Assembly: GCA_045540975.1 (NCBI GenBank)
Contig: JAZQIE010000059.1
Location: 1 to 39,229 of the forward strand
Length of the DNA stretch: 39,229 nt
Origin: SIG510 sp045540975
GTDB taxonomy: Bacteria; Bacillota; Clostridia; Oscillospirales; JAAYXM01
Direction: 5' to 3'
Shown: piece by piece, positions 6,834 to 15,572 of the stretch
Layout of the letters: every line of letters begins with the position of its first letter
Numbering within the stretch: the stretch's first letter is position 1
Program-made: the position numbers and the translations under genes
Notes under the pieces: generated by a model
Databases searched by the model: none
What the model was told of the DNA's origin: nothing
Seen by the model: the letters and a program-made list of their open reading frames with translations, nothing else

Positions 6834-9800
6834 TCACTTTCGAACGAAGCGTTGTCTCGGTTCTTTGGAAACCTTATGATAACGCCCTAAAACATCCACC
6901 GTGTATTTCTCGAAATTTGCGAGTGTCTTGATGCCAAGGCCCCTACTACGGTACGCACCGTCATGTGTATAGGTGCTTATACTTGCAGTTGCAATATCAG
7001 CACCAGTGTAGTACAAGAACTCGGATTCGGTCTCGTAACAATCGGGAAGGTCGCTCTCCGGTTGTGCTTTGGTGAGCTTTAGCATACGGGAAGAGGTCAC
7101 CCGAATCAAATCGTTCGGGTAGAGCGAGAAGAGAAAGTCCTCTTCCTTCATTTCTTTCCAATCGGCGTATGCATATCCACGTGTACACGCCTTGTTCGGA
7201 AGCTCCGCCTTCAAGGTATCCGCGGTGTAGATGGGGATGAAATAATACCCGTCGTTTTCCACGTGGAATACGTCGATGCGCACCATACCGCCATTGTCTG
7301 CAATGCCGAGTCCGTCATGCACCTTGACGTTCAGAGTGGTCGGTTCGGTAAGCTTGACCTTGCGGACGATGGGACCCGGGCTTCCGTCCGCCTTCGGCTT
7401 GCGGAATTCTTCCGCAAATGCTTTTTTTGCATCTCCGCCGAATGCGATGAGGCGGGAAAGAAGCGCTTCATAGAGCAGACGGTCGCTTTCCGGCATATAA
7501 TAATTTTCGATTTCGCCGTCTTTCAGCTTCAAATCGGTGAGCGGACGCTTGACCACCGCAAGCCCTTCCGAGAGCGCCTTTGCGCTCTTGATTGTTTCCT
7601 TGTGCGCCGCACCGGTGACTTTTCTCTGCGGCATACGGGAAACGAAGAGGGGAGCGGGGAATCCCACCTCGCGATACAGCGGAATCTTCAAATCATTTAA
7701 GACACGGGCGGGGTCATCGGTCAGCCTTGCTTCCAATTCCTTGCGGAACCATTCCCACGGATAGGGGAATCTGCGGAGTACCTCGCCGGTTGCGGAATTC
7801 ACCGCGAAGCTGCCCTCCTCGGTCTGCAGATACTCACATTCGCGAAGTGCGGCATAGCGGCTGATTTCCTGAATCATACGGTCGGTGGTGCAGGCGATGA
7901 CCACCGCATCCACCGCATGGTGCAAGTCTCCGTTTGCGCGGACCTTTGAGATGCCCCAACGCTTGCGGATGTATGAGGTGATGGCGCCGTTTACCGCGGT
8001 CACGCGCTTTTTCCGTTTGTCCGACGGTGCAAATTCCAAACGGTCATTGATATAATTGAGCAGGAAACGGGACATGGTCTTGGTGTCCTGCAAATTGCGT
8101 TCTTTGAATTTGTTGCGGTCTTCCTCGGTAATCCGCTCTTTTAAGAGATTGCGGCGCTTTTTGAAATCGCGGACACACGCATTGACCCAAACGATGAAAC
8201 GGTCACGCGCTTCACCGCTCAAATACTGCATCGGAAGGCGGTTTCCTTTGTCACGGTTTTCCTTGGAAAGCACGAGCACCTTGTTTTTATACGAATCGTC
8301 AAAGCTGATGCTGTACGGGATAATGTGGTCAACCTCCGCGTAATCCGTATCGAAGATGCGCTCAAGTGACATTTGCTTCTGCGAATAGGCACAAACCCCG
8401 CCTTGCTCCTCGAATAATTTGAGCTTGACCAAATCAAGACCGGTCGGGTTGCGCTTTCCGAATTCGGTTTTGATACGCTCAAGTGCGCGCTCGTTTCGTG
8501 CGCGGTTGGATTCCATATCCCTGCGCAGCTTGGTGCGCTCGCCGAAATCCTTTGCCATTTCGCGCGCAAGCTCGATGTTGATAAAGGTCGGCGCGCTTCC
8601 GCGCTCACGGACGATGGCGTTGAGCACCTTCACGGTCTGCGAGATGGCACGGCGCACAACCGGACTGGTAACCGATTCCAAATCCTCATCGGTCAGGTGC
8701 AGACGGGTGGAACGCTCCTTGCCGCTGTGACCCTTGAAGTCGTATCCCGCCGCCGCGCAAGCATCGTTGTAATTCATGCCCGCTTCGAGATGGGGGATGA
8801 GCTTGTCGCAGGCTTTGACCGACAAATGCCCGAATTTGGAAAAACTGCCGATGGAGATTGCGCACGCGATTTCCTCTGCGGTGAGTCCCGAGTCTTTCAG
8901 CGCATCGCAGATTTTTTCCTCGGTTTTGTAGAGGGAAAGCGCGCGCCCGATTGCATTCTTCTGCGCGGTGGAGAGTGTGGCGATATGCCCCTTTGAGAGC
9001 TTGTCGAACGCTACGCGCATTTCATGGTACGCCTTGAGATAGCAGAATTTTTCCTTCTTTTCCGCATCTTCGGGTGTCATCTCCGCGGTGTAATGCACCA
9101 TGTTGAAGGAAAATTCTTCGGAAATGCCGAGCTCCTTGCGGAGCTTTGCATAGGTCAGATTCGCGCTTTTGTGCGCAAGAGAAACGATAGCGGCGCGCTG
9201 TTCTGCCGTGAGCGGGATGCTCGCGGTGTTTGTGACCAGACGGATGTGATTGATGCGCTCCAAGAGATTGAAATACTCAAACGAGTAGGTGGCTTTTGCC
9301 GCGCGCATCTCTTCGGGCTCCAACGTGCATTTGCCCACCATGTTCTCAATTTGGTTTCCGCCGTACGGACTCTCGCCGCCCGGACCCTCGTCAAACGAAC
9401 GCTGGCTGAGTAAAATCTCCAAATACGCGGCTTCGATTTCCTCACTCGCAAAGGAAGAACCGAATCCGCGCTGGGATTTAAAAATCGCGCGCACCTCGTC
9501 CGCTACCATATCGCGGCTCACGGTCGAGATGTACTTGCCGCCCTTGTTCCGTTTGTTTTCACGGTAGATTTCGTCTTTCAAGAACAGCTCCGCAACCGTG
9601 CGGTAGCCGTTTTCTTTTATCCGCTCCAGGTTTTCGTTTACCGCACTCAGCAGCTCACCGTCTTCTTTGCTGACCCCGGATTTACGGTTGGAACGAAATC
9701 CGCGGCGCTGAGAGATATGGATGAGAATACGCGCAAATTCCTGCGCGGAAACCTCCTCGTCAAGTGCGCGTACGCGGAGCGCATAAATGTCGGAGAGCAC

Positions 9801-10088
9801 CCCGTCATACAAATGCGTGAGTTCTGCCTCTGTGAGAATCCCTTGCGAGAGCAGAAGATTGCGAATCCGCTCGTTGCGATGCTTGTGGCGGCGCAGACGA
9901 CGGCGCGCGCCACGAGCCTCACGGCGCGGAAGCGCCAAGGAAGCCCCGTTTTTCGGGTGCTCCGCCGAGGGGAAAATACGGGAACCCATATCGAGAATCC
10001 CGCAAGGATGCTCGGATTCGTCAAGGGCGACAGCCGCCCAACCAACAGAGGAAACGCCGATGTCAAGACCGATTGCATACGGATACAT
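6834..10088 (-). CDS. cas9: Compact type II-C Cas9 endonuclease (GeoCas9-like)
   Basis: Cas9 is the RNA-guided double-strand DNA nuclease of type II CRISPR immunity. The 1084-residue protein shows all nuclease parts. RuvC-I is IGLDIGVSSVGWA with D9. An arginine-rich bridge helix spans about 54-80 (RREARGARRRLRRHKHRNER). RuvC-II is INIELARE with E506. The HNH domain is EVDHIIPYS with D587 and H588, plus N611. RuvC-III is LHHAVDAVVIACTT with H723/H724 and D727. All expected catalytic residues are present, so it should be active. The length, the SLALPRREAR segment and the C-terminal FEKYTVDVLGRYHKV closely resemble my recollection of the Geobacillus stearothermophilus enzyme (1087 aa). The PAM cannot be read from the sequence. 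GC-rich codons match the host. GAAAGGGG precedes the ATG. The tracrRNA lies directly upstream in the same direction, and cas1 downstream is truncated. Confidence 0.97.
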   Translation of the reverse strand: MYPYAIGLDIGVSSVGWAAVALDESEHPCGILDMGSRIFPSAEHPKNGASLALPRREARGARRRLRRHKHRNERIRNLLLSQGILTEAELTHLYDGVLSDIYALRVRALDEEVSAQEFARILIHISQRRGFRSNRKSGVSKEDGELLSAVNENLERIKENGYRTVAELFLKDEIYRENKRNKGGKYISTVSRDMVADEVRAIFKSQRGFGSSFASEEIEAAYLEILLSQRSFDEGPGGESPYGGNQIENMVGKCTLEPEEMRAAKATYSFEYFNLLERINHIRLVTNTASIPLTAEQRAAIVSLAHKSANLTYAKLRKELGISEEFSFNMVHYTAEMTPEDAEKKEKFCYLKAYHEMRVAFDKLSKGHIATLSTAQKNAIGRALSLYKTEEKICDALKDSGLTAEEIACAISIGSFSKFGHLSVKACDKLIPHLEAGMNYNDACAAAGYDFKGHSGKERSTRLHLTDEDLESVTSPVVRRAISQTVKVLNAIVRERGSAPTFINIELAREMAKDFGERTKLRRDMESNRARNERALERIKTEFGKRNPTGLDLVKLKLFEEQGGVCAYSQKQMSLERIFDTDYAEVDHIIPYSISFDDSYKNKVLVLSKENRDKGNRLPMQYLSGEARDRFIVWVNACVRDFKKRRNLLKERITEEDRNKFKERNLQDTKTMSRFLLNYINDRLEFAPSDKRKKRVTAVNGAITSYIRKRWGISKVRANGDLHHAVDAVVIACTTDRMIQEISRYAALRECEYLQTEEGSFAVNSATGEVLRRFPYPWEWFRKELEARLTDDPARVLNDLKIPLYREVGFPAPLFVSRMPQRKVTGAAHKETIKSAKALSEGLAVVKRPLTDLKLKDGEIENYYMPESDRLLYEALLSRLIAFGGDAKKAFAEEFRKPKADGSPGPIVRKVKLTEPTTLNVKVHDGLGIADNGGMVRIDVFHVENDGYYFIPIYTADTLKAELPNKACTRGYAYADWKEMKEEDFLFSLYPNDLIRVTSSRMLKLTKAQPESDLPDCYETESEFLYYTGADIATASISTYTHDGAYRSRGLGIKTLANFEKYTVDVLGRYHKVSKEPRQRFVRK

Positions 10089-10123
10089 ACGAAAACCCCT
10101 TTCAGTTTTTGAATCTTCGAAGG

Positions 10124-10221
10124 AAAAGAGATAACGCCCCGCAGAAAGCGGGGCGTTAGTGCTCTGCGGTGTACTACCTTATCATAGTAACCTGCATAGT
10201 TCTTGGTATGGTATAAGAACT
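10124..10221 (-). ncRNA. Predicted tracrRNA of the type II-C system
   Basis: The predicted RNA starts near 10221, seven bases after a strong promoter, and ends in a hairpin (AACGCCCCGC at 10133-10142 with GCGGGGCGTT at 10148-10157) followed by ATCTCTTTT. Its anti-repeat has two parts: ACTATGAT pairs, with wobbles, with the repeat start GTTGTAGT, and TTATACCATACCAAGAAC is an exact reverse complement of the repeat's 3' half. The segment GGTTACTATGATAAGG followed by CACCGCAGAGC and the GC-rich hairpin match the nexus and tail of type II-C tracrRNAs such as the one I recall from Geobacillus. The 5' end can also fold on itself (GCATAGTTCTT against AAGAACTATGC), which would hide the upper anti-repeat. 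The tail terminator lies about 36 bp before the cas9 ATG. Confidence 0.9.
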
Positions 10222-10227
10222 ATGCTA

Positions 10228-10256
10228 AATATACCATAATTTCCCCGAAAAGTCAA
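10228..10256 (-). promoter_or_regulatory. Predicted promoter of the tracrRNA
   Basis: On the minus strand TTGACT (10251-10256) and TATATT (10228-10233) are separated by exactly 17 bp, with TGG before the -10 box giving an extended -10. No separate promoter for cas9 is evident in the short gap after the tracrRNA terminator, so cas9 may depend on read-through from this promoter. Confidence 0.75.
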
Positions 10257-10310
10257 CGGTTTTTGAACAATTCAAAGTATAACAAAAAAACTGTCCGATA
10301 AAACGGACAG

Positions 10311-11351
10311 TCAGTTTGTATACATCCCAAGCAGGGAAATCATCTGCTCGCGGTCGTGCGCGCCGCTCTCGGTCACAAGGCGCTTTATGTGGTACTTCAC
10401 ACTTCCCGATGAGAGGAAGCACGCCTCGGCAATCTGCTCGATGGTCTCGCCGCGGCGGAGCCCGTCGAGAATCCTCTGTTCGGTGGGGTCGGAAACCGAA
10501 AGCAGGCGTTCGGCAATCAGCATTTCCGCAAGCTCGGGGTCTTGGTAGAATCGGTCCTTCGCCTCAATCGGGGCGAGGGAGACCGCCTCCTTTGACGGTG
10601 TGCGCGCATCTTCAAAGGTCCACGCCACCTTGACCGTAAGCTCGGAAAACGAGGGGTGCTTGGCAAGGGTTTCGTAGAGATACACCGCGGCACGGCCGAA
10701 GCGGTCGAAATTCATACGGAGCGAGCGGATTTCGGGGTAGGCGTCCGAAATTTTAGACGCCGAGCAAGACACAACGGTCAGCCGCGCACGGTCCTCTTTC
10801 GAGAGCCGCCGCACCAAACTCACCGCGGCAAAGTCATTCGAGCAGATAACCGCGTCAAACACGTCCGTCTGCTCGGAAAATGCCGCATAGCACGCTTCCA
10901 GCGAGCCTTCATTCGGAAAAATCTGCAGCACGGTATCCTCGGTACGCCAAACGTACAGACTGTCCACACGCCCAAGGTCGGAAACCGAGTCGGTATTGAC
11001 GCCGTAGAGTGCGATGCGCTTCTTTCCCACACGGGTCAGACTCTCAAGCACCTCCTTCATCGAGGCGTTTAAGTCCGAACACACCGAACTGTAAATACAG
11101 CCGGGCAGCTGCTCGGCTTGGTTGCAGAGCAAAATCGGACGGTGTCCGCCCGCGTTTAAGCGCACCAAAACCGACTCGATCCACTCCCGTTCCGCGGCGA
11201 TGACGAACACGCCGTCAAGGTCGGGCGGGCAGACCGAATCAGGCTCGCAAAACGCGATGCGCTTGTCCTTGAGCGCACGCACAAGGCTCTCGTATAAATG
11301 CATCCCCCAAAGGCTGCTTGCGAAATTGGGATCGCGCAAAATTCCAACCAT
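10311..11351 (-). CDS. Transcription regulator: LacI-like ligand-binding domain plus C-terminal LuxR HTH
   Basis: The first roughly 275 residues resemble the periplasmic-binding-protein fold of LacI/GalR regulators: GILRDPNFASSLWGMHLYES at the start, DLDGVFVIAAE, RVGKKRIALYG and FDAVICSNDFAAVSLVRRL. The C-terminal part (DPTEQRILDGLRRGETIEQI, then SSGSVKYHIKRLVT) is a LuxR/GerE-type helix-turn-helix. The usual N-terminal LacI HTH is missing, so the DNA-binding module sits at the opposite end. I chose the ATG at 11351 because AGGTGAT lies just upstream; a longer reading from 11399 would run through the TATAAT box at 11371-11376. Divergent from the DUF5107 carbohydrate operon, it most likely senses a sugar and controls that operon and itself. 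Length is about 346 aa. Confidence 0.82.
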   Translation of the reverse strand: MVGILRDPNFASSLWGMHLYESLVRALKDKRIAFCEPDSVCPPDLDGVFVIAAEREWIESVLVRLNAGGHRPILLCNQAEQLPGCIYSSVCSDLNASMKEVLESLTRVGKKRIALYGVNTDSVSDLGRVDSLYVWRTEDTVLQIFPNEGSLEACYAAFSEQTDVFDAVICSNDFAAVSLVRRLSKEDRARLTVVSCSASKISDAYPEIRSLRMNFDRFGRAAVYLYETLAKHPSFSELTVKVAWTFEDARTPSKEAVSLAPIEAKDRFYQDPELAEMLIAERLLSVSDPTEQRILDGLRRGETIEQIAEACFLSSGSVKYHIKRLVTESGAHDREQMISLLGMYTN

Positions 11352-11370
11352 GCTATCACCTACTATGCCT

Positions 11371-11376
11371 ATTATA
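11371..11376 (-). promoter_or_regulatory. Predicted -10 box of the sensor-LuxR regulator gene
   Basis: A perfect TATAAT on the minus strand lies 19 bp upstream of the chosen start codon. No good -35 box is visible at the usual distance, which would suit an activator-dependent promoter. Confidence 0.4.
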
Positions 11377-11436
11377 CCGCATTCGCAAGCGCACCGCAAT
11401 CAAAAAAATCCGTATTTTTTCACACGTTTTTTTGCC

Positions 11437-11465
11437 TTGCCGAAGGGGGATTTCCCCGCTATAAT
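11437..11465 (+). promoter_or_regulatory. Predicted promoter of the DUF5107/glycoside hydrolase operon
   Basis: TTGCCG (11437-11442) and a perfect TATAAT (11460-11465) are 17 bp apart. They lie about 35 bp before the start codon, which has AAAAGGAG upstream. The short inverted repeat GGGGGATTTCCCC between the boxes could be an operator. Confidence 0.55.
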
Positions 11466-11499
11466 AAAACCGTATTACAATTAAAAGGAGAAATTTGTC

Positions 11500-14400
11500 A
11501 TGAGCGTTTCTGCCGAAAAAACAAAACAAATCATTCCGACTTATCTTCCCAAGCCCGCAAATGACCTTCCCATGTTCTTCGAGAACAAGCCGTATCAGGG
11601 CGCATCGGGAAGACTCTATCCGATTCCGTATTCGGATGGCATCACCGATGAAAAGCGGGATGTGGAATACACCGTATACAATCTGGAAAACGAATACGTC
11701 AAAACTCAGGTGCTGCCCGAAATCGGCGGCAAAATCCTGCGTGGCTACGACAAGGTCGGCGCGCATGACTTTATCTATTACAACGAGGTGGTAAAGCCCG
11801 CGCTGGTCGGTCTTGCGGGCGCATGGATTTCGGGCGGTATCGAATTCAACTGGCCGCAGCACCATCGCCCCACCACCTATATGCCGCTGGAAGCGGTCAT
11901 CGAGGAAAACGAAGACGGCGGAAAAACCGTCTGGACGGGTGAAGTCGAGCCGTTTGGCAGAATGAAGGGTATGGCAGGCATCACACTCGATGAGGGCAGA
12001 AGCTACATCAAGGCAAAGGTGCGCGTGTATAACCGTACCGCAATGCCGCAGCTTTTCATGTGGTGGGCAAACCTCGCGGTCCCGGTCAACAACGACTACC
12101 GCACCATCTTCCCGCCCGACTGTGAATGGGTCAATGACCACGACCGCCGCGCGGTCATGTCCTGGCCGATTGCAAAGGGTGTGTACAAAACCGCACGTCC
12201 CTATGATTTCGGGGAAGGTACCGACCTGTCCCATTACGATGCGGTCAAGGTCCCGTCCTCTTACCTGATTTCTCAGGGTCAGACCGATATGGACTTCATC
12301 GCAGGCTATGACGTGGGCATCAAGAAGGGTATCGCAACCGTCGCAAACCATCACATCTCCCCGGGTAAGAAGATGTGGCACTGGGGCATCGGTGACTTCG
12401 GTGATATGTGGTGCAACAACTTAACCGACGAAAACGGCCCGTATATCGAGCTGATGACCGGTGTTTATACCGACAACCAGCCCGACTTTACCTGGATTGC
12501 GCCGTATGAATCCCGTGAATTTGAGCAGTATTGGTACCCGATTCGTGACATCGGTGAGGTGAAAAACGCCACCATTGATGCGGCAATGAATTTAGAGCCG
12601 CGCGAGGGCGGAATCTTCTTCGGCTTTAACGTGACGGGCAAGTTTGAAAACGCGACCGTGCGCGTCGCCGCCAAGGACAAGGTCCTCTTTACCGAGACCT
12701 GCACCATGACCCCCGACGTTTCCTATATGAAGACGCTCGATACCGATGCAGCCTTTGAAGACATCACGGTCTCGCTCATGAGTGCGGAGGGCAAGCTGCT
12801 GGTTTCCTACACCCCGTACGTCCGCGGTCAGAAGACCCCGATTGAGCCGAGACTTCCGGTCAAGCGCCCCTCGGAGATTGAAACCGTGGAAGAACTCTAC
12901 ATCAACGGCTACCATCTCGAACAGTACAAGCAGCATAACTACCGCCCCGAGGATTATTACATGGAAGGCATCCGCCGTGACGCGGGCGACATCCGCTGCA
13001 ACACCTCCATGGCGCGCCTCTCCTTCAAAAACGGACGCTTTGAAGACTGTGTCCGCTTCTGTGATGTGGCAATCCGCCGTCTGACCTCCCGCAACGAGCA
13101 TCCGACCGACACCGAGGCATTCTACTTAAAAGGTCTCGCACTTTCCTACCTCGGGGAAGAGAAGGAGGCATACGACATCCTCTACAAAGCGGCTTGGAAC
13201 TATGCGCACAGAAGTGCCGCCATGTTCGAGCTTGCCTGCATGGATGCGAAAAACGGCGAATATACGGAAGCACTCCGCAAGCTGGATGAATCCTTGGGCC
13301 TCAACTACGGTCATACCAAAGCGCAGAACCTCAAAAATGCAATCCTGCGCAAACTCGGATGTGTGAAAAAGAGCGAGAGCGACGATAAGCTCGACCTCTT
13401 TGCAATGATTGAAAACTCCCATGTGGAGGATACCTCCGCGCTGATTTCCCAATTTGCGGTGAAGGCGGAAAACATCCTCGACGTGGTGCGCGACTATATG
13501 CAGGCAGGACTTTTTGAGGATGCCCTCTACGCGCTGGACTTCTTTAAGGGCGAGTCTCCGCTGGTCGAGTACTACCGTGCATACCTCACGGGTGATGACA
13601 GCTTCATCAAGACCGCAGAGGGTATGGACAGCGGCTACTGCTTCCCGTCAAGCTTAGACGACATCGCGGTGCTGAAGGCGGCAATCGCGCGCGACAACAC
13701 CGCGGCAAACGCGTGCTACTATCTGGGCAGCCTCTATTACGACCGCTTCCGCTATGAAGAAGCGGCGGAAATCTGGAACGAAGGCATCCGCCGTGACAGA
13801 ACCCACGGCAAGATTTGGCGCAACCTCTCGCTCTACTACTTCGACAAAGCGGGGGATGCAGCCACCGCGAAGGCGTGCATGGAAAATGCGCTCAAATACA
13901 AGCACGATCCGCGCCTCCTCCTCGAGTATCAGCAGCTTCTTAAAAACATGAACTACACTCCGGAGGAGCGCCTCAAAGTTTATGACGAATACCCCGACCT
14001 GCTTGCGGAACGCGATGACTGTTACCTCGACCGCCTCACCCTGATTTCCCAGACGGGTGACTTTAAGCGCGCAATCGACCTTGCAAAGGCAAAGCGCTTC
14101 CATATCTATGAGGGCGGCGAAGGAAAACTCACCAAGCAGCATGCTTGGATGCACGTGCTGTACGGCAACGTGCTTGCGGCTGAGGGCAAAACCGATGCGG
14201 CAAGAAATGCGTATCTGGACGGCGTGAATATGCCGAAATCCTACGGCGAGGCGAAGACCTTCTTCAATCAGGAAGCGCATATCTTCTACTTCCTCGGGAA
14301 ACTCTGCGAAACCCTCGGTGAGGATGCAAGCGTGGCATACGAAGAAGCCGCAATCTACAAAGCCGCGGTCAGCGAACTCTCCCTCTTCCGCGCACTCGCA

Positions 14401-14703
14401 CTCCAAAAACTCGGAAAAGTCGAGGAGGCAAATGCGGTGCTTGATGAAATGCTTTCGGTCGCGGAAAACTTCCTTGTAAATTCGGACCTCCGCACCTATT
14501 ACGGTGTCGGCTCTCCGTCTCCCATGCCGTTTGAGTATGACATTGTCAAAAACAACACCACCGACGGCGCAATCTTAAAGGCATTCGCACTCCTCGGTTA
14601 CGGCAAGACCGCGGACGCCGAGGCAACCATCCGAGTTGCACGCGAATACAACCCCTATGACTTCCGCATCTTCGCGTTTGACTCGGTCAAGGGGAGCTTG
14701 TAA
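11500..14703 (+). CDS. DUF5107 domain and tetratricopeptide repeat protein
   Basis: This 1067-residue cytoplasmic-looking protein has no signal peptide. The N-terminal third (about 20-330) resembles the galactose-mutarotase-like beta-sandwich called DUF5107, with VLPEIGGKILRGYDK, WISGGIEFNWPQHHRPTTY and WHWGIGDFGDMWCNNLTDEN. After a beta-rich linker come helical tetratricopeptide repeats over about 480-1060, for example ALSYLGEEKEAYDILYKAAW and YYLGSLYYDRFRYEEAAEIW. Proteins with this architecture are common in gut Clostridia and Bacteroidetes next to glycoside hydrolases, but I know of no demonstrated reaction. It is the first gene of an operon with an aldose epimerase and a glycoside hydrolase, so a role in carbohydrate recognition or processing is inferred. 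Its stop codon overlaps the next start (TAATG). Confidence 0.85.
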   Translation: MSVSAEKTKQIIPTYLPKPANDLPMFFENKPYQGASGRLYPIPYSDGITDEKRDVEYTVYNLENEYVKTQVLPEIGGKILRGYDKVGAHDFIYYNEVVKPALVGLAGAWISGGIEFNWPQHHRPTTYMPLEAVIEENEDGGKTVWTGEVEPFGRMKGMAGITLDEGRSYIKAKVRVYNRTAMPQLFMWWANLAVPVNNDYRTIFPPDCEWVNDHDRRAVMSWPIAKGVYKTARPYDFGEGTDLSHYDAVKVPSSYLISQGQTDMDFIAGYDVGIKKGIATVANHHISPGKKMWHWGIGDFGDMWCNNLTDENGPYIELMTGVYTDNQPDFTWIAPYESREFEQYWYPIRDIGEVKNATIDAAMNLEPREGGIFFGFNVTGKFENATVRVAAKDKVLFTETCTMTPDVSYMKTLDTDAAFEDITVSLMSAEGKLLVSYTPYVRGQKTPIEPRLPVKRPSEIETVEELYINGYHLEQYKQHNYRPEDYYMEGIRRDAGDIRCNTSMARLSFKNGRFEDCVRFCDVAIRRLTSRNEHPTDTEAFYLKGLALSYLGEEKEAYDILYKAAWNYAHRSAAMFELACMDAKNGEYTEALRKLDESLGLNYGHTKAQNLKNAILRKLGCVKKSESDDKLDLFAMIENSHVEDTSALISQFAVKAENILDVVRDYMQAGLFEDALYALDFFKGESPLVEYYRAYLTGDDSFIKTAEGMDSGYCFPSSLDDIAVLKAAIARDNTAANACYYLGSLYYDRFRYEEAAEIWNEGIRRDRTHGKIWRNLSLYYFDKAGDAATAKACMENALKYKHDPRLLLEYQQLLKNMNYTPEERLKVYDEYPDLLAERDDCYLDRLTLISQTGDFKRAIDLAKAKRFHIYEGGEGKLTKQHAWMHVLYGNVLAAEGKTDAARNAYLDGVNMPKSYGEAKTFFNQEAHIFYFLGKLCETLGEDASVAYEEAAIYKAAVSELSLFRALALQKLGKVEEANAVLDEMLSVAENFLVNSDLRTYYGVGSPSPMPFEYDIVKNNTTDGAILKAFALLGYGKTADAEATIRVAREYNPYDFRIFAFDSVKGSL

Positions 14704-15539
14704 TGATTCTGTATACCATAAAAAGCGGGGAGTGGTGCGCGCAGGTCGCACCCGAGTTTGGCGGCAACGTGGTAAAACTCACCCATCGCGGTAAGGACGT
14801 GTTTGTGCCGCTTGTCACCCCCGACCGCTTGGATATCGATCCGTACTTGCAGGGCGCACCCATCCTGCTCCCCGCAAACCGCACCCGTGATGCGCGCTTC
14901 ACCTTCGAGGGCGAGGAGTACCACCTCCTCAAAAACGAGAAATTAAACGGCGCGCACCTGCACGGACTTGTCCACACCAAGGAATTTTCGGTATTGAGCC
15001 ATAGCGAAAACTCCATCACCCTCGCCTTTGAAAACAAAGGCGAGGTTTACCCCTTTCCGTTTGTTTTGACGGTGGAGTATTCGTTTGACGGCGGCTTTGT
15101 GCAGACCTACCGCATCCGAAACAGCGGAAGCGGACGGATGCCCGTCACCTTCGCGCTCCACACCACATTTGTCGAGCCCGACCGCTTCACCGTCCCGATT
15201 GACGCGTGTCAGGAAAAGGACGAAGTGCATATCCCGACAGGGCGCTATGTCCCCCTTTCACCGCAGGAGCAAGGATATGCAAAGGGGAGTGCCTCCAAGG
15301 GGAAAATCATCTCGGGGTACTACCGCGCGTGCGGAAACGTGGCAACCGTGGGGAAATACACCTACACCGCAAGCGAGGAGTTTGACCATTGGGTGCTCTT
15401 CAATGCCCGCGGGGAGCGAGGGCTTCTCTGTGTCGAGCCGCAATGCGGCGCGGTGGATGGGCTCAATAACGGCGCCTGCCGTGTCATCGAGTCGGGCGAG
15501 ACCCTCACCTTACAGACACGCCTTGACGAAACAAAATAA
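14703..15539 (+). CDS. Aldose 1-epimerase family protein
   Basis: The 278-residue protein resembles aldose 1-epimerases (mutarotases), which interconvert alpha and beta anomers of free sugars. GGNVVKLTHRGKDVFVPL begins the beta-sandwich. GAPILLPANRTRDARFTFEG corresponds to the family's G-x-P-I-L-x-P-x-x-NR substrate segment. LNGAHLHGLVHTKEF supplies the paired histidines, and VTFALHTTF a later one. There is no signal peptide, so it acts inside the cell. It overlaps the preceding DUF5107 gene by one base and precedes a glycoside hydrolase gene by about 33 bp, which supports sugar catabolism. The sugar is unknown. Confidence 0.85.
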   Translation: MILYTIKSGEWCAQVAPEFGGNVVKLTHRGKDVFVPLVTPDRLDIDPYLQGAPILLPANRTRDARFTFEGEEYHLLKNEKLNGAHLHGLVHTKEFSVLSHSENSITLAFENKGEVYPFPFVLTVEYSFDGGFVQTYRIRNSGSGRMPVTFALHTTFVEPDRFTVPIDACQEKDEVHIPTGRYVPLSPQEQGYAKGSASKGKIISGYYRACGNVATVGKYTYTASEEFDHWVLFNARGERGLLCVEPQCGAVDGLNNGACRVIESGETLTLQTRLDETK

Positions 15540-15572
15540 ATACGATATGCTAAATTAAAGGAGGGAATCTCT

